Source: Poa pratensis (Eukaryota > Streptophyta > Magnoliopsida > Poales > Poaceae). Taken from it: a DNA stretch of 64,000 nt. Position numbers and translations under genes: made by a program. Below the pieces are notes generated by a model that ran no database searches, was not told the origin of the DNA, and saw only the letters and a list, made by a program, of their open reading frames with translations. Shown here in pieces: positions 1-11,803 of the stretch. The stretch is from the NCBI GenBank assembly GCA_947311845.1, contig CAMZMU010000040.1, forward strand, positions 61,873,901 to 61,937,900, given 5' to 3'. Within the stretch, counting starts at the first letter, position 1, and each line of letters starts with the position of its first letter.

Positions 1-709
1 CTTCACAATTCATCGGATCCCAGCAAACACAACATGTAGCATTTCATAAAGATGATCTTGATCATGTTAGGCAGCTCACAAGATCTAAACGTGGTGGCAC
101 AAATAGGAGAGACAACCATCTAGCTACTGCTATGAACCCGTAATCCAAGGATGAACTACCCATGCATCACTCCGGAGGCAGACATGGTGGTGTAGAAGCC
201 CTCCGGTGATGATCTCCCCTCCGGCAGAGTGCGGGAAGAGCTTCAGAACCCCCCCAAACTAGGGTTCGCGACGACGGCGCCTCGGTTATCTTTCTGGAAA
301 TTTTACCGGGTTCCTAGGGTTTTTCTGAGACGGAGAATATATACGCGAAGAGGCGGCGCAGGAGGGCACCCAGGGGGCCCAGACGACCCCTAGGCGCAGG
401 TCCATCTCTGGCCGTGCCTGGGTGGCGTCTGGGGCCCAGGTTGCCTCCCCGGCTGCCCTTTGGACTCCGTCTTCGTATCTTCGTAAAACTAGTCTCCGTC
501 AATTTTCAGGTCTTTCAGAAAATATTTCCTTACTAGGATTTCTGAAACAAAAATACAGCAGAAAACAGGAACTGACACTAGGCATCTCATTAATAGGTTA
601 GTTATAGAAAATGCGTAAAAATGATATAAAACTATAAATAAAACATGTAGCATTTGATATAGAACAAGAATGGAACATCAAAAATTATAGATACGTTTGA
701 GACGTATCA
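1..709 (-). mobile_element. Partial LTR of a Gypsy-type retrotransposon, reverse orientation
   Basis: Read on the minus strand it begins TGATACGTCTCAAACG at 709 and matches, with much divergence, the LTRs at 33713-35283 and 38778-40348. Shared blocks include the TATA/leader area (AGAATATATACGCG region read in reverse), the 'CCGGAGGGGAGATCATCACC' stretch and the block with tandem GATC motifs (about 45-90). Because the LTR start lies at 709 and the sequence runs leftward out of the window, this is either the 5' LTR of an element whose body is outside the window or a solo LTR. No target duplication can be checked. The element must be older than the copy at 33.7 kb because many substitutions separate them. 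Confidence 0.85.
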
Positions 710-2350
710 CGTCCCACCTTCATAGTTGCATACACTGGATTGCTTCACCCAGGACGAGGTCGCGTCTCCAGACTCGGTGTGCAACTCGTCCTAGGTCCAA
801 CGGTCCCGCCATCATCGGGCATCTCCGACAATAGATGTGCCCACCAACTATTAGACGAAACTTCGGACACACAACAGTTTATTTCTTGTCCCATATGCAT
901 TATCTGCGATCTAGTTGAAGATGGTAGTTTAATTGTGATGCATGCTTATAAAATGTTTCTGATGAATCTAATCAATAATGATTGTGACATTGGTGATACC
1001 ATCCCTTACTTTAATGTTCGGCAAACATCGGACACTCCAAAAAATAAGGGGACAAAGGAATGAGGTAGTGCATAATCAACCCCTGGAGATGTGTTGTTGT
1101 GAAAAACTTGGTTGGCCGCATGGATCCGATTTGTGAAACCAAGTAAAAGATTTAAAGTATCTGGACAAAATCCATCAATTTTACCATGAGCACAAGCATT
1201 GCTTGGAGCCGCTTCCAGTAAATTCTATGCACAATGAGTGCTCTCTTCAACATAGACGTGTCACCATCAAAGAGTCCGTGAACAAGTGACTTTTATGCAC
1301 AAGTGCAAAATAAGAATCAAATGGCTTTGGCATTGATAGCCAGGTAAGTCTATTTTGTTTGTTATCACTTTATTGTTTGCTTAATTACCTTTCATGGTAT
1401 TGGGTTCAGTTTTTCTTGCTTGTTAGATGGGTATGCCCCCCACTTTGTATCGTCAAGTTGAGAAACAAACCATTCACTATGGCTCATTAGTGTATCTACT
1501 TGAATGAGAAACTGAAATAGAGCACCCTCTTCGAAAATTTCAAGAATCCCACAAAGAAGATGAAGACCAAGAATGACTCTAATTCTCATCTATCTATTGG
1601 ATCGTATGATGATGATGGATGGGTAGACGAATAAGGGTCCGTTTCAAATAGTAAAAGACATGTGATAGGGAGGCGGTTGGATAATGATACAGGGTCATGA
1701 GTGAGGGCACGATAAGAAAAATGTTAGCCACATGGACTGACATCTTATCCAAAAGGGGAGAGGCCTTGAAGAGAATGTAGGAGAAAAGGGAGAAGACGAA
1801 TGATGAGAGGTACAATTTCTTATTGGAAGTGCAAAAAGGATAGGATGGAGTTGACCGAACGAGGGTCCGAGTGAGGATGGAATTGCAGAGGTAGAGGATG
1901 GATTTGGAGAAGAGTGAGAAATGGATAAAATTGGAGGTAGAAAAGACGAAGACGTTAGAGACCCGTCAACTTGAGAAAGAGAAGTTGAGCCTCGTGAGGA
2001 TCATAGATGAGTTAAAGAATCATGTTGCAAGACAATAACCTCACGAATGATGAAAGTAAGAAGTGTTTCGAGAACCAAAAGAAGGAAATCAACATGCACA
2101 AGAATGAGGATGTTTGATTTATTCGTGTATCGTCTATGTAGGAATTGTTCAATTTTATAAATTTTGATTTTTTTACGTTTAATCGATGATGAATTAGATT
2201 GGTGAGATCGACATGCATGTGTTTGCATATATTTGCGGGCTGAAGGAAGCGGCTGGGAGGGGGTGGATCCAGTGAACAAATGGGGGATGGCCGTCACATG
2301 TTTGCGGACACGTCTGGATGTGTCTACGTACATATAGGGAGTTAAATTTG
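710..2350. other. Old transposon remnants, no intact gene
   Basis: No convincing gene is visible. On the plus strand, 1590-2035 has a lysine/glutamate-rich coding-like stretch (reads like EKSEKWIKLEVEKTKTLE near 1910-1955) with several stops and frameshifts. It resembles the charged C-terminal part of the NAM-associated/Myb-like proteins of PIF/Harbinger elements, but this is a weak impression. 1060-1330 also looks like decayed coding sequence. The rest is AT-rich unique sequence. Confidence 0.3.
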
Positions 2351-2599
2351 CCCAATCCGATTAGACATGCTCTGATCCTCCTACATCACAATTGTCTCTA
2401 TGCGCTGTTCTCCGCATAACATTAACCTGAGAACGTTTTATTAAACAACTTGTATCGTGTATCATTTGTGTAAACGTGTAGAGGAAGTTGCAATACGATT
2501 CGGTTAAAGATCTTGGTGGTTCCGTTCGATGTATAGCGCGAGAATTTTACATAACTAGCTAGGTTCCAAGAACTACAACGAAAACTGAAATTAAACCCT

Positions 2600-3290
2600 A
2601 AATCTACTTCTATTTCGTCCCATCTACCGATTTAGAAGCCAATTTCCTCCTTCTCGTAGATCCGGAGCACCGCCCATGCGAGTTCATGCTTGTCCACCGC
2701 CGCTTGGAGCAGTTCCGCAGCACCGGGAGCTCATGTCTCCCTCGCGAGCGTGGCGAGCTTGAGCTCGTCGTCGGTCTAGATGAAAACCGGTAGGAGATCG
2801 TCAAAGAGCATGTTCATGCTCGTACCACTGGAGCCACGCTGACCGCAACTGATGACGACCTCGCTTCCTGGCAACGAAGGCAGGACGTACTCGTCCTCCA
2901 CCTCCTCCTCCACCTCCGGCTTCTTCCTCCTCCGACCTCCAGCCACCGGCCGAGCTGCTGCCTCTGGGTCGTTCGCCCTCGGAGGGACGAGCTGCTCCCA
3001 CCGGCGGCTTTTGTACGCGCTTGCGTGCGCCCTCCGAACGGCGGCGGCGGACCTCCTCGTCCTCGAGGCCCACGGCCTCCGCCGACTCCGCCGCGCCAGC
3101 CGATGATGCGCAGAGAAGACCCAACCGTGTATCTATAGTGGTAGAGGCGAGATTCGCTGCGTAATCGCTCGCCGGAGAAGAGAGGGTAGTGGCGGAAGGC
3201 GGCAGAGGGATCGGAAAATGATACCCTATCCGACTCTCCATATCGTTTATATACCGCCGAAGCACCGCTTATCCGGAGGTCCGGATAAAA
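2600..3290 (-). pseudogene. Decayed GC-rich coding sequence, minus strand
   Basis: Minus-strand sequence from about 3290 down to 2600 has the look of a small grass gene: a TATA-like TATAAACGATATGG stretch near 3235-3250, a long GC-rich open stretch with poly-Gly/Glu tracts (2801-3265, 154 residues), then a second frame. In another frame near 2770-2640 it reads ELPVLRQLLQAAVDKHELAW followed by AVLRIYEKEEIGF and a stop, which looks like real protein. The pieces lie in different frames, so it is broken or contains indels. I do not recognise the family; captured-gene fragments of this type are common inside non-autonomous grass DNA transposons. No element ends were found around it. Confidence 0.35.
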
Positions 3291-3794
3291 TTTCAAGGCT
3301 GGCCCTATATGCGGTGTCTAGTCGCCAGAAAACTGATCCACCCTGTATATCGGCAGGAATTTTCCGGTACGGGGCTTATAGTCTATCTGATGCACGCATT
3401 ACTGCACATGCGCAAAGCATGGGCATTATAACAAAAAAAAAATTCCTGCGTGCACGTGTACGGCATAGCTAGCTGGAGTGCGAGGCGTGCAGCTGAGCTG
3501 AGCTGAGCCGGCCAGCCAGTCGACAAGCGCACCTGACCTGTTCCTCCCGCCCGAAACACCAACACATGCACTGACGCAGCACGCTCCATCCATCGATCGA
3601 CGTACCCTCTCCACCTATAATCAATCATTAACCTCGATCGTCGACGCATAATCTTGTCACACTCCATAGCTAATTCTCTCTCCTTGTCTTTGTCGCCATC
3701 CTTCAACCCCCATCACTCAATGTATCAGAGCTAGGCGTTCCTTTCTTCTTCCTCCCTGCACCAGCTGCAAGCTACCTCTAGATAGCTCTGCTCC

Positions 3795-3801
3795 CTATAA
3801 A
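3795..3801 (+). promoter_or_regulatory. TATA box of the RING-H2 gene
   Basis: CTATAAAG lies about 105 bases before the ATG at 3902, downstream of a CT-rich tract (3660-3790). This is a standard plant core-promoter arrangement and gives a leader of roughly 75 bases. Confidence 0.55.
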
Positions 3802-3901
3802 GACCATGGTTCTGAGTGTCATGTGAGATCCCTCTGCCTCCTCCTCGTCCGGGAAAGAATTGCTAGTTTTCCAGCTCAATTTCTCTTCTTTGCAACCCAA
3901 A

Positions 3902-4410
3902 ATGGGGTTCCCGGTGGTGTACTCAGAGATGCCGAGGCTGCTCCTCAACCTCCTCTTCCTGCTCGGCCACCTCCGCCGTGTCTCGTCTTGGCTGCTCCGC
4001 CTCGTCGGCGCCGACGACGTCACTTCGACTACCCAACCACATCGTCCGACGCCTTCGCCGACCACCACTACCATCAGCAGTACCACCTCCACGACCAAGA
4101 ACCTACCAGCTGCGGCGGCCTGGAGCTGGAGGAGCACTCCCCCGCGGTGCGCTTCGACGCACTCCTTTTGTCCTCCGCCGCCGAAGCCGGCGAAGACGCG
4201 CCGCTGCTGCCAGAGGGGTGCGCGGTGTGCCTCGGCGACTTCCACGGCGCCGCGAGTGTGCGCCGGCCGCGCGGGTGCCGCCACGTCTTCCACCGCTCCT
4301 GCCTAGACCGCTGGGCCGCGCACGGCCACCGCACCTGTCCGCTCTGCCGGGCGCCGCTCCTCCCGCCCTCGTCACCGGTCCTCCTGCCCCTGCCGCTCCC
4401 TGCTTCATAG
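3902..4410 (+). CDS. BRH1-type RING-H2 zinc finger protein (one apparent frameshift)
   Basis: Probable E3 ubiquitin ligase of the brassinosteroid-responsive RING-H2 (BRH1/XERICO-like) group. The start at 3902 (MGFPVVYSEMPRLLLNLLFL) carries the MGFPV opening and the hydrophobic N-terminal segment (residues 5-35) typical of the family, which anchors the protein to a membrane. A low-complexity linker follows, then a C-terminal RING-H2: CAVC, CRHVFHRSC and CPLC supply the C-x2-C, C-x-H-x2-H-x2-C and C-x2-C zinc ligands (about residues 105-148). Length is about 169 residues, as in BRH1. The N-terminus is in one frame and the RING in another; the switch is near 4019, where one missing C (GTCAC for GTCCAC) would restore LVGADDVHFDYP. 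There is no intron, which is normal for this group. Either a sequencing error or a recent pseudogene; all eight zinc ligands are intact. Confidence 0.8.
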
Positions 4411-5158
4411 ATGGACCCGGTTGGTTGATTCAGACCAAGCTCGCGGTGCTGTTTGCGTAACCTTGGCGACGATTCTTTCTTGCAAATCCTGAGAGAGGAT
4501 TCCTTTCTTGCAAATCCTGAGGAGAGGATTCGAAATTCGTCGCCGCGTTGGGTTCTTATGGAAAAGGAGTCTACCCGGCGAGAATGAGATCGCAGCTGGC
4601 CAAGGAGGCCATGCCACCATGGCGGAGAGGTTTCGAAATATTTTCCGATTAACCCCTCTCTTGGAGAGATTACTGCAGAACAGCTAGTGCCCATGGAAGG
4701 GGATTAGTTCCTCGTTTCAAGCTTTGGTTAGATGGGATTTGGAATCGAACGGGATTTGCTCTGTGAAGCGAAAACCAATACCACAAGAGAAAAAACAAAG
4801 ATGTATACAGCATGTTTATATTAGGGGAGTACATAGAGGTGATGGATACATGCAGAGCAACTCGATAAAATATCTTGCCCTGCACTTTTTTTTCCTCTTG
4901 TGTTTTTGTTCAGATATTACTGGCACCACAGTTGTCCTTTCCCTCCTTAATTATACTTCTCCAGGTTTGGAGATGCCTCTTGTTTACCGTTTACTGTATA
5001 TTTTGCATTGTGCACTAGAACACTCGTGCTCCTCGGAATGGATTGTAAGCGACAGGATTACCTTAATTTGTCTGTTGCAAAAGCATGCCAACTCTGATCA
5101 ATGAGGATGTGTAATTCTTGTCTTTGTATCTAAGGTGATAAGCTCGATTCAGTAAACT
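4411..5158. other. 3' flank of the RING-H2 gene; short tandem repeat, otherwise nothing
   Basis: No gene is visible. 4471-4529 holds two copies of a 28-30 base unit (TTCTTTCTTGCAAATCCTGA). The remainder is likely the RING-H2 3' untranslated and downstream region; no clear polyadenylation signal stands out. Confidence 0.4.
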
Positions 5159-5470
5159 AAGAAGTCTGGAATTCTTTGGTACTGCTTTTACGTGGATAAA
5201 TTCTTTTAGATCAAATGATTTCGCCCACCTTTAAATTAATAAAGCTCTCAACAGTGAGAGTAGTACAACAACAACATCATGATGGAGTTACCAGCTTACA
5301 AGAATTAGTAAAAAAAGAAGTCTGGAATTCCTTTCGTACTACTTTTACGCGAAAATGAATTCTTTTAGCTCAAATGATTTCGCCCACCTTTAAATTAATA
5401 AATCTCTCAACAGTGAGAGTAGTACAACCACAACATCATGATGGGGTTACCAGCTTACACGAATTACGTG
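5159..5470. repeat. Tandem duplication, two copies of about 156 bp
   Basis: Copy 1 starts at AAGAAGTCTGGAATTC (5159) and copy 2 at the same words at 5315. Both contain TTTCGCCCACCTTTAAATTA, CTCAACAGTGAGAGTAGTAC and CATCATGATGG in the same order, with roughly 10% differences. CTCAACAGTGAGAG is itself a small hairpin. The unit may derive from a retroelement 3' tail in reverse orientation, but no coding sequence supports that. Confidence 0.85.
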
Positions 5471-6179
5471 CAGAAAAGGGAAGAAATACACCCCATAAGA
5501 ATCATAGGAACTGGAAGTACAAGCTAGGCTAAGAATAACAAGAGGTTGTCTGTAGTGTGAACTCCAAAACCGCCCTTCCATGAAATAGCCTAGGATCACC
5601 AGATTCGGGTTAACCATCACTGAGACTCCACTGCAGTCTTGACTTCACGAGTAATCGACATGAGGAATGAAGAGACCACAATCACGAAATAGATCCAAAA
5701 TGTTGATAAAGTAACTGACTCCAAAGCGACACCGGAGGGGCCGGAGAGCGGGCTGAAGTGTCGCTATCACCCAATTGAAAGATCTGGGTTTTCACCTAGA
5801 GATAACGGAATACATAGGAGGAGGAGGGGGGAGTATCCACAACAACGCCTCCATGGAGGAGAACCTGACTGAGGCCGTCGTTGTTGTTCTGCCCCCAACA
5901 AACTCCACATACGCTAGAGATGCATCAAGATTACTGTCACTACACGTTTAGGGAGACACAGCGAAGTCCAACCACGATGAACACATGACCAAGGTTGATG
6001 GACCCTGCGCTTTCAGACACCGCAACGAGCACTAATGGGAAGGGTGGAGAGGGAGAGGGAGCGAAGACCGCCATCTGCATTAGCGGAAAGGAGAAGATGA
6101 CCCCCTGATCCTTGTTGTTGTTGATGTTATGTTTATTATTTTCCGCCTTTTTGTACAAAATGTTGAAAACGGTTTAGAT
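5471..6179. other. Non-coding, probable retroelement debris
   Basis: No gene seen. 5730-5880 contains sequence of the kind found in decayed retroelement leaders (GCGACACCGGAGGGGCCGG; a run of GAGGAGGAGG), mostly with stops in all frames. Confidence 0.25.
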
Positions 6180-6840
6180 TTTAAAATGATTATATTTGAA
6201 AAATACTTAATTATAAAGATGGTTCAAATTCTGAAAAGTGTTCATTTTTTAAATGAATCAATAAAAAATGTTCATTATTGAAAATGGTGCTGATTTTGAA
6301 AACTTATCATATTTTAAAAATGTTCATTTGTGAAAATGGTTCAGATTTAAAAAATATCCATTTGTAAAATGGTTTATATTTTGAAAACTTCATATTTGAA
6401 AAAAATCAATTTTAAAAATGGTTCAGATCTAAAAATTGTTTATTTCGAACATGGTTCAGATTTTTAAAAATGTTCATTTTAAAATGGTTTAGTCATATTT
6501 CTGAAAATTTTCATATTAAAAAAATTATTCATATTTCAAATGCTTAAAATAGTTTATTTTTTAAAATGGAGCAGATTTAAAAAAATGATCATTTAAAAAA
6601 TGTTCAGATTTTTAAGCATGTTCATATTTGAATAATGTTCATTTGTGAAGATGGTTCAGATTTCAAAAATATCATTTTTGGAAATGGCTCAGATTTTGAA
6701 AAATGTTCATATTTGATAAAGTTCATTTCTTAAAATGGTCCAGATTTAAAAAATATTCAGTTTTTAAAATGGGTCAGATTTTAAAAATTGTTCATATTTT
6801 GAATTGGTTCAGATTTTTTAAAATGAATAAATTTAATTTT
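6180..6840. repeat. AT-rich degenerate tandem array (about 33-40 bp period)
   Basis: About 18 degenerate copies of a unit alternating AAAATGGTTCAGATTT and AAAAATGTTCATATTTG. Copies vary in length through A/T-run indels, so the period is only approximate. It is bordered on the right by an A-rich stretch (6890-6950) and then unique GC-rich sequence. It has no homology to the transposons in the window. Confidence 0.8.
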
Positions 6841-7098
6841 ATCGGACATTGGATACGAAAGGAGAAAACATATAAAATAATGAAGTGATGAAAAATTTAA
6901 AAGAAAAAAAAATAAAAAAAATAAACAGCAAAACAAATTAAAAAGAAAAAAAGGGTCGGCCCAGGTGGTGGACCGGTGCGGGCGATCGTGCAGGAAGCGA
7001 CCTATGCGCTTAGGCGAGTCGAGCGCACGACTCGCTGAACGCGATACATAGGCGCTTCTGTATTGTTTGTGCTCAGCAAAGCAAAGCCTACCTATGCC
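6841..7098. other. A-rich tract and unique spacer
   Basis: 6895-6955 is almost pure A with a few other bases; 6956-7098 is unique GC-rich sequence containing CGAGTCGAGCGCACGACTCG, a near-perfect palindrome at about 7016-7035. No gene. Confidence 0.4.
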
Positions 7099-7902
7099 GA
7101 GAAAATTCCATACAACACCAACCTTTGGTGCAAAACTTGCACATAACACAGAATTCAAACACCTTTGCAGCTAGCCCCAATTTTTCATCTAGTAAGTTGC
7201 ATATAGCACAAAACGTTGATTTAGGACTTAACAGTTATCTGACATGTGGGGCCATCACCATTTTACTGTATTTTTATACCATGTATCATAATTATATGAC
7301 AATCCGTATCAGCAAAATTATTTGAATGGTTGGATCTGTGGCTAAAATTTAACAAGAAAATTATAGTTACATAACCGCATAATTTAGGTTTAGACTCTCA
7401 TGTTTTTTCTCAAGAAAAAAAAAATCTCCCATGTCTGATACAGAAGTGGAAAGTGTGTCAATATATTAAACTCGGGTGTCAAGAGACAAATATCGGGTCC
7501 GTTAAGAAAAAAAAATGAATAGGGAGAGGGATGTACGTGCGCAAAGCTGTTCAAGCTGATTAGCTTATGTGTGGGTACATGTCATGACTCATGACACGGT
7601 AGCACATGTAAAAAAAGAAATTGCGGCAAGAAAACATATACATATGGGCAAATTCTTTTTAATTTTGTATTGTACCATAGTCAACTCTCTTTTTTAAATT
7701 ATCGTATAATTATGATGTACATTATAAAAATACAATACATTGGGCATGGGGCCACATGTTAGATACCTGTTAAGCCTTAATCAATATTTTGGGCCTGATG
7801 TAAATTATTAGACAAAAAACTGGGTCTTCTTGTAAAAGGTGTTTGATTTCTATGTTCTGTGCAACTTTTACATCACTGGTTGGTGTTAGGTGCAATTTGC
7901 TC
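7099..7902. mobile_element. Non-autonomous Mutator-like element with about 68-bp inverted ends
   Basis: The first 68 bases (GAGAAAATTCCATACAACAC...) align in reverse complement with the last 68 (GAGCAAATTGCACCTAACAC... on the minus strand), sharing ACACCAACC, TTGCACA and TCAAACACCTTT in order. The flanks give ACCTATGCC on the left (7090-7098) and ACCTAGTCC on the right (7903-7911), a 9-bp near-repeat with two mismatches, as expected for an aged Mutator-family (DTM) target duplication. The interior is AT-rich with no coding sequence. The duplication is imperfect, so class is less certain than the inverted ends. Confidence 0.55.
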
Positions 7903-8394
7903 ACCTAGTCCCATCAGATGCATCGCCTGGAAGAACTGAAAGCTCAGTTGAACCGTATTCCCGTGAAATTCCTTTTGGGGCCACGCCATTCAGCGCCTAG
8001 CTGCCGAAAAAGAACGGGTCCTCCAGCCTGTTGCTCGGGTTCGTTGGCTTGGCGGCGCGACTACGAGCGCCATTAAAGTTTCAGGTGGCATTTGGGCTGA
8101 CGTAACCGAGGAGCAACTGTTGCATGCCCATTCAGAGTGTGGCGGGTATTTAAATTTGTGCTTCTTTCCCTCGTACGTTGTGCGGTTTTGGACTAAAAAG
8201 CGAGCTGTGCATAAGTTCACCTGCCTAAAAAAATCAAGCTAATGACAAAGGTAGAGAATACACTTGTAGTTTATCACTCCCCCTCAAGTGTGGAGCTCGT
8301 GCATCGTGGTCTGCAAGTAAGTTGCATTTTTGTATTGAATTGAGCCAGCCGACCCTCTAACTCAAGGTCTCTTGCTTTGATATCATGTAGGATT
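7903..8394. other. Unique spacer before the CACTA element
   Basis: No supported gene. 7990-8220 has a minus-strand open stretch of 76 codons without recognisable domain. The 3 bases before the CACTA start (8392-8394, ATT) are its target duplication. Confidence 0.4.
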
Positions 8395-8419
8395 CACTAG
8401 TGGAAACAGGGGCTTTGGT

Positions 8420-8660
8420 GGAGAGGGGTGTTGGGATCTAGTCCCGGGCGTGGTTCGATCCCGGACTAGAGGAGGGAACTAGTACCGGCCGGCTGCTCCG
8501 ACGCTGCGCAGGTCGGGTCCCGGGTTGTAGGGCACCTCTAGTTCCGGCCGTGATACCACCTGGGACCGAGTCAGTCAGCGGCAGGGTGGAGATAGGAGGG
8601 TGGACCTTTCGTCCCGGGCCGTGGTACAGCCCGGGACTAGAGGTCCCGCTATATCATCTC
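8420..8660. repeat. CACTA 5' subterminal repeats
   Basis: Repeated motifs TAGTCCCGGGCG, GATCCCGGACTAGAGG, GGGACTAGAGGTCCC and CGTCCCGGGCCGTGG occur in both orientations. In CACTA elements such arrays are the binding sites of the element's DNA-binding protein. They match the motif class at 28010-28205. Confidence 0.75.
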
Positions 8661-9770
8661 CCACCACGGGCCAGCCACCATTGTTTCTCTCTCAAGCTCA
8701 TCTTCATTGTTTCTCTCTCAAGCTCAAGTGTAGCCCCATTTTTTTTCAAGATTTGTCAAGATAGACGGCACCCATCTCTCCAAGGGTTAGCAACACTTGA
8801 TCCTTTCATCCGGCGGCCGAATTTTAGCCATTTCCATACAAGTTTAGCTCATTTCATTTTTATAGTGCTACCTAGGTGTTTGATGAAATGCCTAATCTAG
8901 GTAGTTCATTTTTTTTATGTATTTTGAGCTCAAATTAATTTATTATTTGTGGATTTTAGTGTCGTCTCGGTCCTCACCGCCGTCGATAGCCCCCGCCATC
9001 CCGTGACCGGCACCACCTCGGTGAGCCTCTTCTTTTATCTGTTATTTTACAAAATTACTTGTATGATTTGATTGCATAATTATTTTTCTTGTATAATTTT
9101 CTTATGTTTTTTTATGTATAGTGTCATGGTTTTGATATCCGTCCCCGTCGTCCCTCGTCCGGTCTATGATTCGGATGTGGTATATTTTTATCACTATTTA
9201 TTTTGTTTCGTATTTATAACAATCATGCCGACCAAATTGACATAGATATATTTTTATTTAGGAGGTAGTTGAACCGGAAATTCCAGCCGACCCTATTGTA
9301 GAGTTTAAAAAAAAAGAAAACAACGATTTGAAAGCAAAATTGAAGATAAGTGAAGATCTTCGTCTCCAATGCCTAGAAGAGAAGATGGTATTGGACTTGA
9401 AGATTGCCGACATCGTTGATGCTCACGGGTCGAGCTTATCGACGTCGTCGCTGTTCACGAGATGAAGATGGATACAATGCGCTTGAAGCTTATAAAGATT
9501 AGAAAATATGTCATTAGTCAAGAGTCTTGGTATCATTATGCTGATGGTTCAATAGTTAGCTTAGTTGCGATTCTGATCGCATTTGTTGTTGGATTTAAAT
9601 TCTTTAGATAGTTGTATTCTAGTTTTAATTAATTTATGTTTTATGAGAACTATGTATTACATTTGGTCACTACTATACTTTGGTTTTAATGTGATGAACT
9701 TGTATTAATGAATATGATATGTTTTCTATTATGTTGGTTTATCGTAATGGGTTTTAGCGGTGATTTGCAG

Positions 9771-11803
9771 ATGAGTCATCCATGGATGTACGCTGACCGA
9801 CGCTCTAAAGAGTACATGGATGGCGTGCAATCTTTTCTCAATGTGGCTAAGGATAACAAGAGGCCCAATGGTTTTATGTGTTGTCCATGCAAGAAATGTC
9901 GGAATGAGAAGGATTACCCTAACACAGACAGAATCACCTCCACCTGATAACTTCTGGTTTCATGCCCGGCTATAATTGTTGGACCAAGCACGGAGAAAAA
10001 GGGGTTATGATGGAAGATAACGAAGAAGAAGAGAACGATGACAACTACATGTACCCTGAATATGTTGGTAACCCAACAGGGGAAGCTGATGATGAACCAG
10101 ATGATCCCATCATACATGATGATTTACGTGGGGTCATCGTTGATGCACATACCCTAGCAGAAACTACACTTGAGAAGTTGAAGTTGGAGCGCATGTTAGA
10201 GGATCACAAAACAAAGTTGTACCCAACTTGCGAAGATGGCAACACAAAGCTCGGTACCACACTGGAATTATTGCAATGGAAGGCAGCGAATGGTTTATCT
10301 GACAAGGGATTTGGGAGTTTACTGAAAATAGTGAAGGACAAGCTGCCGGCTGGTAACGAATTGCCTGAGAGTGCGTATGAAGCAAAGAAGATTATCTGCC
10401 CTCTAGGATTAGATGTGCAGAAGATACATGCATGCATTAATGACTGCATCCTCTACCGCGGTGAGAAGTATGAGAATTTGAATGAATGCCCGGTATGCGG
10501 TGCATTGCGGTATAAGATCAGAGCAGATGACCCTGGCGATGTTGAGGGCCTGCCCGCCAGGAAGAAGGTTCCTGCCAAGGTGATGTGGTACGCTCCTATA
10601 ATACCACGGTTGAAACGTTTGTTCAGAAACAAAGAGCATGCCAAGTTGTTGCGATGGCACAAAGAAGACCGCAAGAGCGACGAGATGTTGAGACACCCGG
10701 CTGATGGGTCGCAGTGGAGAAAAATCGATACAGAGTACAAGGAATTTGCACGTGACCCAAGGAACTTAAGGTTTGGTCTTAGCACGGATGGCTTTAATCC
10801 TTTTGGGGAGCAGAGCAGCAGTCATTGCACCTGGCCTGTGACTCTATGTATCTATAACCTTCCTCCTTGGTTGTGCATGAAGCGGAAGTTCATTATGATG
10901 CCAGTGCTCATCCAAGGCCCGAAGCAACCCGGTAACAACATTGATGTCTACCTGAGGCCATTAGTTGATGAACTTTTACAGTTGTGGCGTGATGAAGGGG
11001 TACCTGTGTGGGATGAGTACAAACAAGCGGAATTTAACCTACGAGGGTTGTTGTTTGTAACCATCAATGATTGGCCTGCTCTTAGTAACATTTCAGGACA
11101 ATCGAACAAGGGATACAATGCATGCACACACTGTTTAGATAGCACTGAAAGTATATATGTAGGTAACAAGAATGTGTACCCGGGTCATCGTCGATTTCTT
11201 ACAACTCAGCATCCCCTAAGAAAGAAAAGCAAGCAGCAGCATTTCAAAGGTGAGGAAGATCGCCGGCCGAAGCCACCCCTCCAAAGTGATGAAGATATAG
11301 ATGATGCGGTCAAGGATTTAGATGTAATCTTTGGAAAGGGTCCTGGCGGACAGTCTGTTCTAAAGGACGCTAACAACCACGTTCCCCTGTGGAAGAAGAA
11401 GTCTATGTTTTGGGAACTACCCTATTGGAAAATCCTAAAGGTCCGCTCTGCAATCGACGTGATGCACGTGACGAAGAATGTTTGCGTGAACCTGCTAGGC
11501 TTCTTGGGCGTGTATGGGAAGGCAAAAGATACTCCGGAAGCACGAGAGGACCAGCAACTTTGAAAGACCCAAAGAACCTGCATCCAATGAGAATGGATAA
11601 AGGACGTCTACGTCCTGCTAGCTACGTTCTTACCAAAGAAGAGAAGGAGATATTTTTGAAGTCCTGAGCAGTATGAAGGTCCCGTCTGGCTTCTCGTCGA
11701 ATATAAAGGGAATAATAAATATGGCAGAGAAAAAGTTCCAGAACCTAAAGTCCCATGACTGCCACGTGCTGATGACTCAACTGCTTCCGGTTGCATTGCG
11801 GGG
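9771..11803 (+). pseudogene. CACTA transposase TNP2, N-terminal and central part
   Basis: The transposase of the CACTA element. It starts at ATG 9771 (MSHPWMYADRRSKEYMDG), the usual opening of the transposase-associated domain, whose Cys-rich MCCPCKKCRNEKDY lies at residues 35-50. MPGYNCWTKHGE (9962) and an acidic stretch follow, then the Transposase_21/TNP2 core including GLSTDGFNPFG and CTWPVTLCIYNLPPWLCMK. Three apparent one-base losses break the frame: near 9935 (before HLHLITSGFMPG), near 11558 (after EDQQ) and in a T run near 11650. Correcting them gives continuous protein with no stop codon up to VALRG at 11803, where the nested retrotransposon splits the glycine codon. The remainder resumes at 18708. 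The LTR insertion alone inactivates it. Confidence 0.9.

Noticed and set aside
3778..4694. Minus-strand ORFs opposite the RING-H2 gene
   Set aside because: Antisense shadows of the coding frame; no recognisable protein.
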